From NCBI GenBank assembly GCA_934692485.1, contig CAKUTX010000003.1:124001-188000 (forward strand): a DNA stretch of 64,000 nt. The letters are read 5' to 3'. This stretch comes from an uncultured Candidatus Melainabacteria bacterium. GTDB lineage: Bacteria; Cyanobacteriota; Vampirovibrionia; Gastranaerophilales; Gastranaerophilaceae. The notes under the pieces were generated by a model. The model had not been told where the DNA came from, ran no database searches, and saw only the letters and a list, made by a program, of their open reading frames with translations. Below are positions 44,845-53,009 of the stretch, piece after piece. Position numbers and translations under genes: made by a program. Each line of letters starts with the position of its first letter. Position 1 is the first letter of the stretch.

Positions 44845-46173
44845 ATGCTAAAAAATATAAAAGACATCAGGATGAACAAGCCTCGCAGTGCTACGCACGT
44901 AGCCCACTGTGACAATATTGGTTCCTACCTCATACGTTGGTTTGGAGATGATTGCAAACGGTGCCGTTTAATGCGAGGCGCAGACAAGCCGAGCAGAGGC
45001 ACGAGCGGAGCGAGAGGTGAGCAAGAATCAACGAAAACGTTGAGTTTTCGATGTGATTGCGAACGGTGCCGTTTAACGCGAGGCGCAGTAAGTAGTCAAA
45101 ATAGAGGGGGCCAAGCAGCCTTCACTCTCGCCGAAGTTTTGATAACCCTTGGCATAATCGGAGTTGTTGCAGCACTCACAATGCCTGCACTTATCACTAA
45201 CATCCAAGACCGAATTCAGCAAAAACGAATTGAAAACATCAACCAAAAACTAAGCAAAGTCACAGATAAAATGGCTGTACAGAGCGGTTTGACAGGCTAC
45301 GACACGACAATGGCTTTTGTCCAAGAGATGTCAAAACATATGAAAATCGCCAAAATTTGTGATAACGAACATTTGGCCGAATGTTGGCCTACACAAGAAG
45401 TTATCCTTAACGATGAAGGCAAAACTTGGGAAATCGCAAAGACAAAGAATGCGAAAACATTAAAAATCTCAACCAACGCTGAAGATTGGGCTGACACTGT
45501 CGGTATTGTCACAGGTGACGGCACAGGCATGATTTTGAGCTACAACAAAAAATGTGAATTTAACGTAGATGATGGCGGCCTAAAATACGATAATTCTACA
45601 GGAAAATCCAATTCATTAGTTTGTCTTTCAGGTGTTTTTGACTGGAACGGAAGTTCAAAACCAAATAAATTAAACAAAGACGTCAAAACTCTCGGAATGG
45701 CAACCGGTTTAGGAACAGAATGTGCATTTGAACTTGGTGGAAAGTGTTTTACAGCTCCATTTACTCCAACAGCATTAACAAAAGCTCAATGCGAAGCTGA
45801 GAAAGATAAGTTGGGGATAAAAGAATGTTGTGGTGATATTTATTGTAATGGTAATGACTATTGGGCCGGTGCAGTAAAGCAATGTGGCGGAGTAAGTAAA
45901 ATGCCGACAGCAGATGATTTGGCAAAACTAGCAACAGAGTTATACAAAGAACATCCAAGCGTAGGAGCTAAACAAGATATAGGTAGAGGTCTAACCTTAG
46001 ACACCTCAAAAGCTTCATCAATGGGCTTCACAGGCTCTGAATTCGCCGTTTGGTCGGGAGAGGAGTACTATAGCTACTACGCGTACTACCGTATCTTCTA
46101 CTCGTCGAACACGTACTGGCGCAGCAACTTCCGCAACCTCAGCAACAGGCAGGCTGTGTGTTTAGGTAATTGA
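44845..46173 (+). CDS. Pilin-like protein 1 with repeat-derived leader and lectin-like hypervariable C-terminus
   Basis: A 442-residue type IV pilin-like protein. Residues 1-92 are a leader made of G+C-rich repeat modules (THVAHCDN, SRGTSGARGEQES, FRCDCERCRL). The prepilin motif AFTLAEVLITLG follows, with Glu at +5 after cleavage before Phe. A pilin helix and a Cys-containing domain come next. The last 90 residues (KQCGGVSKMPTADDL ... FAVWSGEEYYSYYAYYRIFY ... RQAVCLGN) look like a C-type-lectin/FISUMP-type fold. Bases 46066-46161 have 20 NNC codons of 32, as in a retroelement-diversified region. The frame is intact, without a poly-G tract. Nearly identical to pilin 2 for its central 250 residues. 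Confidence 0.8.
   Translation: MLKNIKDIRMNKPRSATHVAHCDNIGSYLIRWFGDDCKRCRLMRGADKPSRGTSGARGEQESTKTLSFRCDCERCRLTRGAVSSQNRGGQAAFTLAEVLITLGIIGVVAALTMPALITNIQDRIQQKRIENINQKLSKVTDKMAVQSGLTGYDTTMAFVQEMSKHMKIAKICDNEHLAECWPTQEVILNDEGKTWEIAKTKNAKTLKISTNAEDWADTVGIVTGDGTGMILSYNKKCEFNVDDGGLKYDNSTGKSNSLVCLSGVFDWNGSSKPNKLNKDVKTLGMATGLGTECAFELGGKCFTAPFTPTALTKAQCEAEKDKLGIKECCGDIYCNGNDYWAGAVKQCGGVSKMPTADDLAKLATELYKEHPSVGAKQDIGRGLTLDTSKASSMGFTGSEFAVWSGEEYYSYYAYYRIFYSSNTYWRSNFRNLSNRQAVCLGN
44887..45088 (+). repeat. Mosaic G+C-rich repeat R1, in frame inside pilin gene 1
   Basis: Contains module c (THVAHCD, 44888-44913), a copy of ERCRL-RGA, module a (KPSRGTSGARGEQES, 44985-45030) and module b (LSFRCDCERCRLTRGA, 45031-45088). 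The same modules recur at 46.3, 54.1-54.5 and 61.7 kb in other orders. Their base composition is far richer in G+C than the host genes. Confidence 0.8.
46066..46161 (+). other. Candidate variable region (DGR-type) in pilin gene 1
   Basis: 32 codons, 20 of them NNC (TAC, AGC, AAC, CGC, TTC, CTC, ATC), all one or two adenine changes from AAC. By my count the stretch is about 52% G+C in an AT-rich host. This is the pattern left by adenine-directed mutagenesis of a template full of AAC codons. No template repeat or reverse transcriptase was seen. Confidence 0.5.
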
Positions 46174-46250
46174 TGTTCTGCGCGAATCACAGGAACTTTT
46201 TGCGGAAATAATATCAGACGGGGCGGAATTCCATTCCGCCCCTCTATTTT
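46171..46250 (+). repeat. 3' flank shared with pilin gene 2, including terminator
   Basis: From the stop codon onward, TGATG..CT, then CAGGA-CTTTTTGCGGAAATAATAT and GGGGCGGAAT closely match the reverse complement of 52936-53009. The terminator stem is GGGGCGGAAT (46220-46229) with ATTCCGCCCC, then TCTATTTT. Confidence 0.75.
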
Positions 46251-46256
46251 GCTTTA

Positions 46257-46421
46257 CTGCGCCTCGCGATAAACGGCAACGTTCGCAAGTTTTCCCCCTC
46301 TCCCTAGCCCTCTCCCTCGAGGGGCGAGGGAACAAGTTTCGTCACAGTGGGCTACGTGCGTAGCACCCGCTGATTCTTGCTCACCTCTCGCTCCGCTCGT
46401 GCCTCTGCTCGGCTTGCTCTC
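46257..46421 (-). repeat. Mosaic G+C-rich repeat R2, not linked to a pilin frame
   Basis: Carries modules a (GARGEQES, near 46370-46421) and c (ATHVAHCDETCSLAP, near 46318-46367) plus the CTGCGCCTCGCGATAAACGG end at 46257. It lies between the pilin 1 terminator and tRNA-Thr. It contains an open frame but no pilin sequence, so it shows that the repeat also exists outside genes. Confidence 0.75.
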
Positions 46422-46439
46422 CTCTTTAAAATAACAAAA

Positions 46440-46512
46440 AGCCGATAGGGAGGCTCGAACTCCCGACCTACTCATTACGAATGAGTTGCTCTACCAACTG
46501 AGCTATATCGGC
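46440..46512 (-). tRNA. tRNA-Thr (anticodon CGU)
   Basis: Minus-strand acceptor GCCGATA (46512-46506) pairs with TATCGGC (46447-46441), discriminator T. The anticodon arm ACTCA-TTCGTAA-TGAGT gives CGT. The D arm AGCTCAGTTGGTAGAGC and T arm GTTCGAGCC are standard. CCA is not encoded. Confidence 0.92.
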
Positions 46513-46620
46513 TTAATCATTACTTATTCAATTGTCAATTCCGTTGGTAGAGCAAGCTCTACGGGAATTTTGAAATACGTTCCGTCAAGACTCCACTGGG
46601 GAGCTATATCGGCTTAATCA
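46500..46620. repeat. Duplicated 5' fragment of tRNA-Thr
   Basis: The 20 bases GAGCTATATCGGCTTAATCA at 46500-46519 (tRNA 5' end plus flank) recur exactly at 46601-46620. Between them, 46537-46569 holds a hairpin with arms AATTCC..GTAGAGC and GCTCTAC.GGAATT that also echoes the tRNA D arm. The layout resembles an attachment-site scar or duplication remnant. Confidence 0.6.
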
Positions 46621-46662
46621 GAAAAAGCAACTGAACTCTTTCTAACAAACAAAATTATCCGA

Positions 46663-47739
46663 CTAAAAAGACGAGCTGTCAATAACACCGCCACCCAACA
46701 CTACATCATTATCATAAAAAACTACAGATTGACCAATTGCAATTGATTTTTGTAAATCGTCAAATACAACCTCAACTTTTCCATCTTGCAACGGTTTTAC
46801 ACTGACTTCGACAGGCTCTTGAGTAGAACGAATTTTCGCCTGAGCTTTTATTTCTTCATTCAAAAATTCATATGCAATCCAATTAAGATTTACTGCGGTC
46901 AAAGATTTTTTAAACGTTTTATCTGCAGGGCCTACGACTACTTCGTTTGTGTCTTTATTTAATGATAATACATACAATGGCTCACTTGCAGAAACCCCAA
47001 TGCCTTTTCGCTGCCCAATTGTATAATTCCAAATACCTTTATGCTGCCCTAAAACATTTCCGTTCGTATCAACAATATTGCCTATTTTTTCTTTTATTCC
47101 GAGAAGTTCGTTATAATCCCCGTCATAAAAATCCTGACTATCTGGTTTTTCAGCAACATCCAACCCATTATCTTTCGCAATTTTTCTTATTTCATCTTTC
47201 GTATAAGTTCCTAAAGGCAAAATAATATTTTTTAACTGTTCTTGCTTTAATCTATACAAAAAATAAGATTGGTCTTTATGAGGCGCAATCCCTCGTTTTA
47301 ACAAAAATCTTCCATTTTCGCCTTTTTCAACCCTTGCATAATGACCAGTTGCAAATTTTTCAAATTCTAGTCCATTTTCTTTTGCTATTAAAGGTAATGC
47401 TCCAAATTTAACCAACGCATTACACCACACACAAGGATTTGGAGTTCGACCCTGAATATATTCTGATTTAAAATTTTCCAATACTATTTTTTCATATTGT
47501 TCAACACAATTAAACACGTAATAAGGAATATCAAGCTGTTTGGCTATTTTTCTAGCTTCTTCAATATCTTCAACTTCATCCGGTCCATAACAAGCATTTT
47601 TATGTCCTGATTTTAATGCCATACCGTCTTTTCCCCAAATAGACATCGTTGCACCAATTACCTCATGTCCCTGTTGTTTCAATATTAACGCTGCTGTTGA
47701 AGAATCTACTCCTCCTGATAATCCTACTAATATTTTCAT
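46663..47739 (-). CDS. mnmA: tRNA-specific 2-thiouridylase MnmA, CxxC subclass
   Basis: Activates U34 with ATP and thiolates it in tRNA-Lys, -Glu and -Gln. The 358-residue protein has the PP-loop GLSGGVDSSTAAL at residues 5-17, TPNPCVWCNALVKFG with a CxxC pair, FATGHYAR, DQSYFLYRL, and GQRKGIGVS. In the classical enzyme a second cysteine lies in a SxxICF block; here the matching region reads PDSQDFYDGDYNELL and has none. The protein therefore belongs to a variant class that probably relies on CxxC, perhaps with an Fe-S cluster. The activity call is good, the mechanism less certain. Confidence 0.88.
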   Translation of the reverse strand: MKILVGLSGGVDSSTAALILKQQGHEVIGATMSIWGKDGMALKSGHKNACYGPDEVEDIEEARKIAKQLDIPYYVFNCVEQYEKIVLENFKSEYIQGRTPNPCVWCNALVKFGALPLIAKENGLEFEKFATGHYARVEKGENGRFLLKRGIAPHKDQSYFLYRLKQEQLKNIILPLGTYTKDEIRKIAKDNGLDVAEKPDSQDFYDGDYNELLGIKEKIGNIVDTNGNVLGQHKGIWNYTIGQRKGIGVSASEPLYVLSLNKDTNEVVVGPADKTFKKSLTAVNLNWIAYEFLNEEIKAQAKIRSTQEPVEVSVKPLQDGKVEVVFDDLQKSIAIGQSVVFYDNDVVLGGGVIDSSSF

Positions 47740-47917
47740 TTTATCCTTACCTATAATCTTTCGCGATACCTAAACATCTGTATACTTAACATCTATATAT
47801 AATGAAATTACAAGAAAAGAAATTAGTCAATAACAATACAAAAAAAAATTTATTGTTTAACTTACCGTAGTTATTATTGGAATAATTAATTTTTGTTAAC
47901 ATTTATTTTACTTTAGA

Positions 47918-47947
47918 CAATTTTTAATCTTTTTAGACTTTAAAAAG
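47918..47947 (+). promoter_or_regulatory. Weak relative of the shared promoter element, site E
   Basis: CAATTTTT at 47918 and CTTTAAAAAG at 47938, distance 20 instead of 21, and the second block is changed. It ends 3 bases before ATG 47950. Listed as a possible degenerate member. Nothing else was seen in 47740-47917. Confidence 0.25.
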
Positions 47948-47949
47948 TT

Positions 47950-48570
47950 ATGAAAATAAACATTTTACAAAACAATAGCCCCATTAATTATCAACAAGCC
48001 ACATCCAAACCGATTACCCAAAAAGCTCCGAGTTTCGGGAATATACAACGTTTAACTCATCTTAATCTTGGAATGATGGGAGAAGGTTTTATCGGTCACG
48101 TTGAACTTCAAAATGTTACGAAAAACAGGATAGACTTAATTCCAGTATTTAAAAGCTTTGACTGTGGGAATGAACGGTATTTTTTCAAAACAAATGAAGG
48201 CAAACTTATCGGAGAAATTCTGACCAAAATCAACAAATATTATAATTATGAGAATTTTTTATATCATTCTAACCCAAGCCACGTACTGGTAGACGACTTA
48301 AGAAACTATTCAAACCCAAACACTCCATATTGGAACAAAGAATTAGATTATTACAAAGGGGTCGGAACCCGTTTATTACAAATTGCACAAAGACGAAGTG
48401 ATGAAGCTCAATGTATGGGCAACATCAGATTAAACTCCATGCCGGAAGCTCGAGCATATTACGTAAATAAAATCGGGATGATAAAAGACCCCAATAATCC
48501 GTATAGCGGCATGTTAATAATTCCTCCGGATAAAAAAGAACCTCTTTCCAAGATGTACGGCGGATTATAG
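47950..48570 (+). CDS. GNAT-like acetyltransferase with N-terminal F-G tag
   Basis: A 206-residue protein. The C-terminal half has LDYYKGVGTRLLQIAQRRSDEAQ, which matches the GNAT acetyl-CoA motif (GVGTRLL), then NIRLNSMPEARAYYVNKIGM, the usual GNAT motif B. The first 45 residues are polar, with KAPSFGNIQRL, the lineage tag. No signal peptide or helix anchor is present. The substrate is unknown. It ends 3 bases before the convergent pflA. Confidence 0.7.
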   Translation: MKINILQNNSPINYQQATSKPITQKAPSFGNIQRLTHLNLGMMGEGFIGHVELQNVTKNRIDLIPVFKSFDCGNERYFFKTNEGKLIGEILTKINKYYNYENFLYHSNPSHVLVDDLRNYSNPNTPYWNKELDYYKGVGTRLLQIAQRRSDEAQCMGNIRLNSMPEARAYYVNKIGMIKDPNNPYSGMLIIPPDKKEPLSKMYGGL

Positions 48571-48573
48571 TTT

Positions 48574-49317
48574 TTATTTACTTAAATTCTTTTTGTATTC
48601 GTCAATAATAATATCTCTTGCCCAAATAGCTTCTTCTTTCGTTGTAGGAGGAACGGATTTCAATTTATAATTTATACCAAGAGCCTCGTATTTAGGGACG
48701 GCCATATTATGGTATGGCAAAACATCGAGCGCTTTAATATTTTTTAATGTTGATAAGAATTTTCCCAGTTCACGCAAATAGGTTTCATCCAAGGTAATTC
48801 CTCGAACCACAACATGTCTTATCCAAACTGGAATTTGTTTTTCAGAAAGGTATTTTGCGAAATCAAGAACATTTTTATTTGAACAACCGGTCAACTTCTT
48901 GTGTTCTTTGTTATTAATATGTTTTATATCCAATAAAACCAAATCAGTATATTTCAATAATACATCAATTTTTGCAGTATCAGCCACATTAAACAAAATT
49001 CCTGACGTATCTAATGCCGTATGAATATTCCTAGTTTTTGCGACTTTAAAAAGTTCCGTTACAAAATCAATTTGCAATAAAGGTTCACCGCCAGTAACCG
49101 TAATTCCTCCAGATTGAACAAACTCTTTTACTCCGTCATATTTTTCCATTACATCATCAACCGACATAAGTTTATTGGTTTCAGTCGTCCAACTATCAGG
49201 GTTATGGCAATATTGACAGCGCATCGGACAACCTTGCATAAAAATCACAAACCTAATCCCAGGGCCATCAACTGTTCCGCAACTTTCTATTGAATGTATA
49301 TTACCTTTTATCATCAT
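48574..49317 (-). CDS. pflA: Pyruvate formate-lyase activating enzyme
   Basis: Radical SAM enzyme that installs the glycyl radical in pyruvate formate-lyase. About 247 residues. It starts MMIKGNIHSIESCGTVDGPGIRFVIFMQGCPMRCQYCHNPDSW, containing the PflA-type CPMRCQYC cluster motif; GGITVTGGEPLLQ and WIRHVVVRGITL follow. Start is ATG 49317 or 49314; a longer frame would cross the hairpin at 49335-49356. It is the last gene of the pfl operon, so activase and substrate are made together. Confidence 0.94.
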   Translation of the reverse strand: MMIKGNIHSIESCGTVDGPGIRFVIFMQGCPMRCQYCHNPDSWTTETNKLMSVDDVMEKYDGVKEFVQSGGITVTGGEPLLQIDFVTELFKVAKTRNIHTALDTSGILFNVADTAKIDVLLKYTDLVLLDIKHINNKEHKKLTGCSNKNVLDFAKYLSEKQIPVWIRHVVVRGITLDETYLRELGKFLSTLKNIKALDVLPYHNMAVPKYEALGINYKLKSVPPTTKEEAIWARDIIIDEYKKNLSK

Positions 49318-49334
49318 ATTTTCTTGAAATAGTA

Positions 49335-49356
49335 GTGGGAGATAAAAATCTCCCAC
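49335..49356 (-). other. Hairpin between the pfl genes and pflA
   Basis: GTGGGAGAT and ATCTCCCAC form a perfect 9-bp stem with a four-base loop, with no T run on the minus strand. It may set mRNA stability or lower pflA expression. Confidence 0.5.
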
Positions 49357-49388
49357 CAAATTTTACTATATATTTATCCCAAAACATT

Positions 49389-49628
49389 TTACATTGCGCT
49401 ATGAAATGTTCTCGAAATAACGTCATCCTGTTGTTCTTTCGTTAATTTTATAAAATTAACCGCATACCCTGAAACTCTTACAGTCAATTGAGGATATTTT
49501 TCAGGATGAGCTTGAGCATCAAGTAATGTTTCTCTGTTAAACACATTGACGTTCAAATGGTGTCCGCCTTTTTCAACGTAACCGTCTAAAAGATTTATCA
49601 AATTTTCTTCTTGCATAGTACCTGACAT
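49389..49628 (-). CDS. Stand-alone glycyl-radical domain of pyruvate formate-lyase
   Basis: A 79-residue protein equal to the C-terminal domain of pyruvate formate-lyase: [68 protein letters not shown]. The radical glycine is in RVSGY. In E. coli this domain is fused to PflB; the spare-part protein GrcA resembles it. Here the large gene 21 bases upstream lacks the domain, and a good ribosome site (AGAAAGGA) precedes this ATG. The two probably form one enzyme from two chains. Confidence 0.9.
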   Translation of the reverse strand: MSGTMQEENLINLLDGYVEKGGHHLNVNVFNRETLLDAQAHPEKYPQLTVRVSGYAVNFIKLTKEQQDDVISRTFHSAM

Positions 49629-49649
49629 AATATTATTCCTTTCTATGTT

Positions 49650-51731
49650 TTAACCACAATTTTTTTCTGCACATCCGCAATCCAAACAAATGTTCAAATC
49701 TCCCATAAACACTTCATCTTTACCTAAAGCGTTCGGAATAATTGAAAACGTGTTAGAAATTCCATCTTGAGCATCATTAAACGGAAGCTTTGCAACAGAA
49801 GCAAGCGAAGCAGCTGCTCCATTAGAATCCCTACCGTGCATAGGGTTAGCACCTGGTGCAAGAGGGACTCCAGCTTTTCTTCCATCAGGGGTATTTCCTG
49901 TTTTCTTTCCGTAAACAACATTTGATGTAATTGTTAAGATAGACATTGTTGGAATAGAATTTCTGTATGTATAGTGTTTTCTGATTTTTGCCATAAAATT
50001 ATGGACTAAATCAACTGCGATTTTGTCAACTCTATCATCATTGTTACCATATTTTGGATAATCGCCTTCAACTTCGTAATCAACAACAATACCGTTTTCA
50101 TCACGAATTGTTTTAACCTTTGCATATTTTATCGCAGAAAGTGAATCCGCAACAACAGAAAGACCTGCAATCCCAGTTGCAAAATAACGTTTTACATCTC
50201 TATCATGAAGCGCCATTTGAGCTTTTTCATAACAATATTTGTCATGCATATAGTGAATAACATTTAACGTATTAACATACAAACCAGCAAGCCATTCCAT
50301 CATATCATTATATTTGTTCATAACGTCGTCGTAATCAAGATATTCTGACGTAATCGGTCTGTATTTAGGGCCAACTTGGATTTTTAGTCTTTCGTCAATA
50401 CCTCCGTTGATTGCATATAACAAACATTTTGCCAAATTTGCTCTTGCTCCAAAAAATTGCATTTCTTTTCCGACAACCATTGATGATACGCAACATGCAA
50501 TTGCATAATCATCGCCATGCGTAACTCTCATCAAATCATCGTTTTCATATTGAATTGAAGAAGTTGTTATAGAAATATGCGCACAATATTGTTTAAAATT
50601 ATGCGGCAATCTTTTCGACCACAAAACAGTCAAATTCGGTTCTGGCGCTGTTCCCAAATTTTCGAGCGTATGTAAATATCTGAAAGAGTTTTTTGTAACA
50701 AGAGTTCTACCATCAATTCCCATGCCGCCGATAGATTCTGTAACCCAAGTAGGATCACCTGAGAACAATTCATTATATTCTGGAGTTCTGGCAAATTTAA
50801 CAAGTCTTAACTTCATAATAAAATGGTCAATAAGTTCTTGAGCCTCTTCCTCGGTAATAATTCCATCTTTCAAATCTCTTTCAATGTAAATATCTAAGAA
50901 AGTAGAAGTTCTACCGATACTCATTGCAGCGCCATTTTGTTCTTTTATAGCTGCTAAATAACCAAAATACAACCATTGTACAGCTTCTTTCGCGTTGCGA
51001 GCCGGTTGGGAAATATCAAAACCATAAATATTTCCAAGTTCAATCATTTCTTTAAGAGCTCTAATCTGTTCGGTAATTTCTTCTCTCAACTGAATTCTTT
51101 CGGGAGTCATCTCGCCTTCAAGAGATTTAAACTGCTCTTGCTTATCTTCGATAAGTCTATTTATCCCATACAACGCAATTCGCCTGTAATCACCGATAAT
51201 TCTACCTCTACCGTATGCGTCAGGCAAACCTGTAATTATCGCAGCATGTCTTGCGGCTTTCATCTCTGGAGTATAAACATCAAAAACTCCTTGGTTATGA
51301 GTCTTTCTGTATTTTGTAAATACTTCTGACACTTCTTTATCGACTTCATAACCATAAGATTTGCAAGCGGTTTCTGCCATTCTAATTCCGCCAAACGGTT
51401 GCAGTGAACGCTTTAGGGGCTTATCTGTTTGTAAACCGACAATTGTTTCCAAATCTTTATCAATATAACCTGCTCCGTGAGAAGTTATTGTGGATACTAT
51501 TTTAGTATCCATATCAAGCACTCCGCCATTATCACGTTCTTTTTTTAACAAATCACAACATTCCTGCCACAATTTTTTGGTAGCATCTGTTGGTTCTGCT
51601 AAAAAGTCTGAACTTCCATCATAAGGTGTGTAGTTTTTTTGTATAAAATCACGAACATTGATTTCTTGTTGCCATTTACCACCAACAAACTCTGTTGTAG
51701 AAAACTTTTTTTCTCTTTCAATGGTATTCAT
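49650..51731 (-). CDS. pflB: Pyruvate formate-lyase, large part without glycyl-radical domain
   Basis: Non-oxidative cleavage of pyruvate and CoA to acetyl-CoA and formate during fermentation. The 693-residue chain has the active-site Cys-Cys in [20 protein letters not shown], the [15 protein letters not shown] block and [14 protein letters not shown]. It ends with [11 protein letters not shown] and a TAA, about 70-80 residues short of the E. coli enzyme (760). The missing part is the next gene. No frame links them, so the split is by stop plus new ribosome site, not a simple frameshift. A strong site AGGAGGGATATT precedes the ATG. Confidence 0.93.
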   Translation of the reverse strand: MNTIEREKKFSTTEFVGGKWQQEINVRDFIQKNYTPYDGSSDFLAEPTDATKKLWQECCDLLKKERDNGGVLDMDTKIVSTITSHGAGYIDKDLETIVGLQTDKPLKRSLQPFGGIRMAETACKSYGYEVDKEVSEVFTKYRKTHNQGVFDVYTPEMKAARHAAIITGLPDAYGRGRIIGDYRRIALYGINRLIEDKQEQFKSLEGEMTPERIQLREEITEQIRALKEMIELGNIYGFDISQPARNAKEAVQWLYFGYLAAIKEQNGAAMSIGRTSTFLDIYIERDLKDGIITEEEAQELIDHFIMKLRLVKFARTPEYNELFSGDPTWVTESIGGMGIDGRTLVTKNSFRYLHTLENLGTAPEPNLTVLWSKRLPHNFKQYCAHISITTSSIQYENDDLMRVTHGDDYAIACCVSSMVVGKEMQFFGARANLAKCLLYAINGGIDERLKIQVGPKYRPITSEYLDYDDVMNKYNDMMEWLAGLYVNTLNVIHYMHDKYCYEKAQMALHDRDVKRYFATGIAGLSVVADSLSAIKYAKVKTIRDENGIVVDYEVEGDYPKYGNNDDRVDKIAVDLVHNFMAKIRKHYTYRNSIPTMSILTITSNVVYGKKTGNTPDGRKAGVPLAPGANPMHGRDSNGAAASLASVAKLPFNDAQDGISNTFSIIPNALGKDEVFMGDLNICLDCGCAEKNCG

Positions 51732-51781
51732 AATATCCCTCCTAAAAGTTTAATAACCCTAACTCATGTATCAAGAATACT

Positions 51782-51810
51782 ATACTATAATTTTTATAAA
51801 AAAGCTACAA
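51782..51810 (-). promoter_or_regulatory. Promoter of the pfl operon
   Basis: On the minus strand TTGTAG (51810-51805), 17-base spacer, TAGTAT (51787-51782). The -35 lies in an imperfect dyad around TACAATTGTA, a possible regulator site. Confidence 0.5.
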
Positions 51811-51844
51811 TTGTATAGTTTGTTTATATTAATATTTTAAAAAT

Positions 51845-51873
51845 TTGACATATACCTAATATTTTTCTAACAT
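51845..51873 (+). promoter_or_regulatory. Promoter of ilvE
   Basis: TTGACA (51845-51850), 17-base spacer, TAACAT (51868-51873), followed by AAAGGA before ATG 51895. Confidence 0.7.
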
Positions 51874-51894
51874 GAAGAAAAAGAAAGGATTTAT

Positions 51895-52920
51895 ATGGAA
51901 AAGAAAAATATTGATTGGGCAAATTTAGGTTTTGGTTATTACAAAACAGAAAAGAGATATGTTTCGAATTACAAAGACGGCAAATGGGATGACGGCTGTA
52001 TTACGGAAGACGCAACTGTAGCAATTAGCGAATGTGCCGGAGTAATTCATTACTGTCAAACATGTTTTGAAGGGATGAAAGCTTATACAACTCCGGACGG
52101 GCATGTAGTAGTATTCAGACCTGACATGAACGCAAAAAGAATGGTAGACACAGCAAAACGATTAGAAATTCCGCCATTTCCGGAAGATAGATTTGTTGAA
52201 GCAGTAGAAAAAGTTGTAAAAGCAAATCTTGAATATGTACCACCATTCGGAACAGGAGCTGCATTGTATATCAGACCGGTGTTATTTGCAACAGGGCCTG
52301 TAATGGGGGTTAAACCTGCTAGTGAATATCAATTCAGAATTTTTGTATCACCGGTTGGTCCATACTTCAAAAACGGTGGTTCAAGTTCAATTGTATTGAA
52401 GGTTAGCGACTTCGACCGTTCTGCACCTCACGGAACAGGACATATTAAAGCTGGCTTAAACTACGCGATGAGCTTATACCCGATTGTAAAAGCACATGAA
52501 GAAGGATTTAATGAAAACATGTACTTGGACCCTCAAACTCGTACAAAAGTCGAAGAAACAGGTGGAGCCAACTTCTTCTTTGTAACAAAAGATAATAAAG
52601 TTGTTACTCCAAAATCTCCAAGTATTTTGCCATCTATCACAAGACGTTCATTAATGGCTCTTGCTAAAAATCTTGGATACGAAACAGAAGAAAGAGAAGT
52701 TTATCTGTCTGAACTTGGCGATTTTGCAGAATGTGGATTGTGCGGTACTGCAGCGGTTATTTCTCCGGTTGCAAAAGTAAATGACCACGGAAAAGAAATC
52801 GTATTTGAAAACTCTCAAAACGGAATGGGACCTGTTTCGAAAAAATTGTATGATACATTAACAGGAATTCAATTCGGAAAAATCCAAGGCCCTGACGGCT
52901 GGGTAAAAGTTATAGTATAA
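51895..52920 (+). CDS. ilvE: Branched-chain amino acid aminotransferase
   Basis: PLP-dependent transaminase for leucine, isoleucine and valine. The 341-residue protein begins with WANLGFGYYKTEKRY, shows HYCQTCFEGMKAY, the LYIRPVLFATGP block, the PLP lysine in GHIKAGLNYA and VEETGGANFFFV. This is the longer, group II type of the family, around 340 residues. It has its own promoter and is convergent with pilin gene 2. Confidence 0.94.
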   Translation: MEKKNIDWANLGFGYYKTEKRYVSNYKDGKWDDGCITEDATVAISECAGVIHYCQTCFEGMKAYTTPDGHVVVFRPDMNAKRMVDTAKRLEIPPFPEDRFVEAVEKVVKANLEYVPPFGTGAALYIRPVLFATGPVMGVKPASEYQFRIFVSPVGPYFKNGGSSSIVLKVSDFDRSAPHGTGHIKAGLNYAMSLYPIVKAHEEGFNENMYLDPQTRTKVEETGGANFFFVTKDNKVVTPKSPSILPSITRRSLMALAKNLGYETEEREVYLSELGDFAECGLCGTAAVISPVAKVNDHGKEIVFENSQNGMGPVSKKLYDTLTGIQFGKIQGPDGWVKVIV

Positions 52921-52926
52921 TTTTTA

Positions 52927-53009
52927 ATTATAAAAGGGCGGAATTTTTCAATTCCGCCCCATCTAATATTATTTCCGCAAAAAGCTCCTGCCGTCCGCAA
53001 AGGGCATCA
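52927..53009 (-). repeat. 3' flank shared with pilin gene 1, including terminator
   Basis: The minus strand past the pilin 2 stop repeats the CTTTTTGCGGAAATAATAT block of 46201-46213 and neighbours. The terminator stem GGGCGGAATT/AATTCCGCCC (52936-52959) is followed on the minus strand by TTTTAT. It may also stop ilvE transcripts. Confidence 0.75.

Noticed and set aside
44845..46173. Full diversity-generating retroelement in the window
   Set aside because: Only a candidate target is present. No reverse transcriptase, accessory protein or template repeat was found on either strand.
46254..46475. 73-residue open frame on the minus strand
   Set aside because: It consists of repeat R2 and part of tRNA-Thr; being open is a property of the repeat modules, not evidence of a gene.
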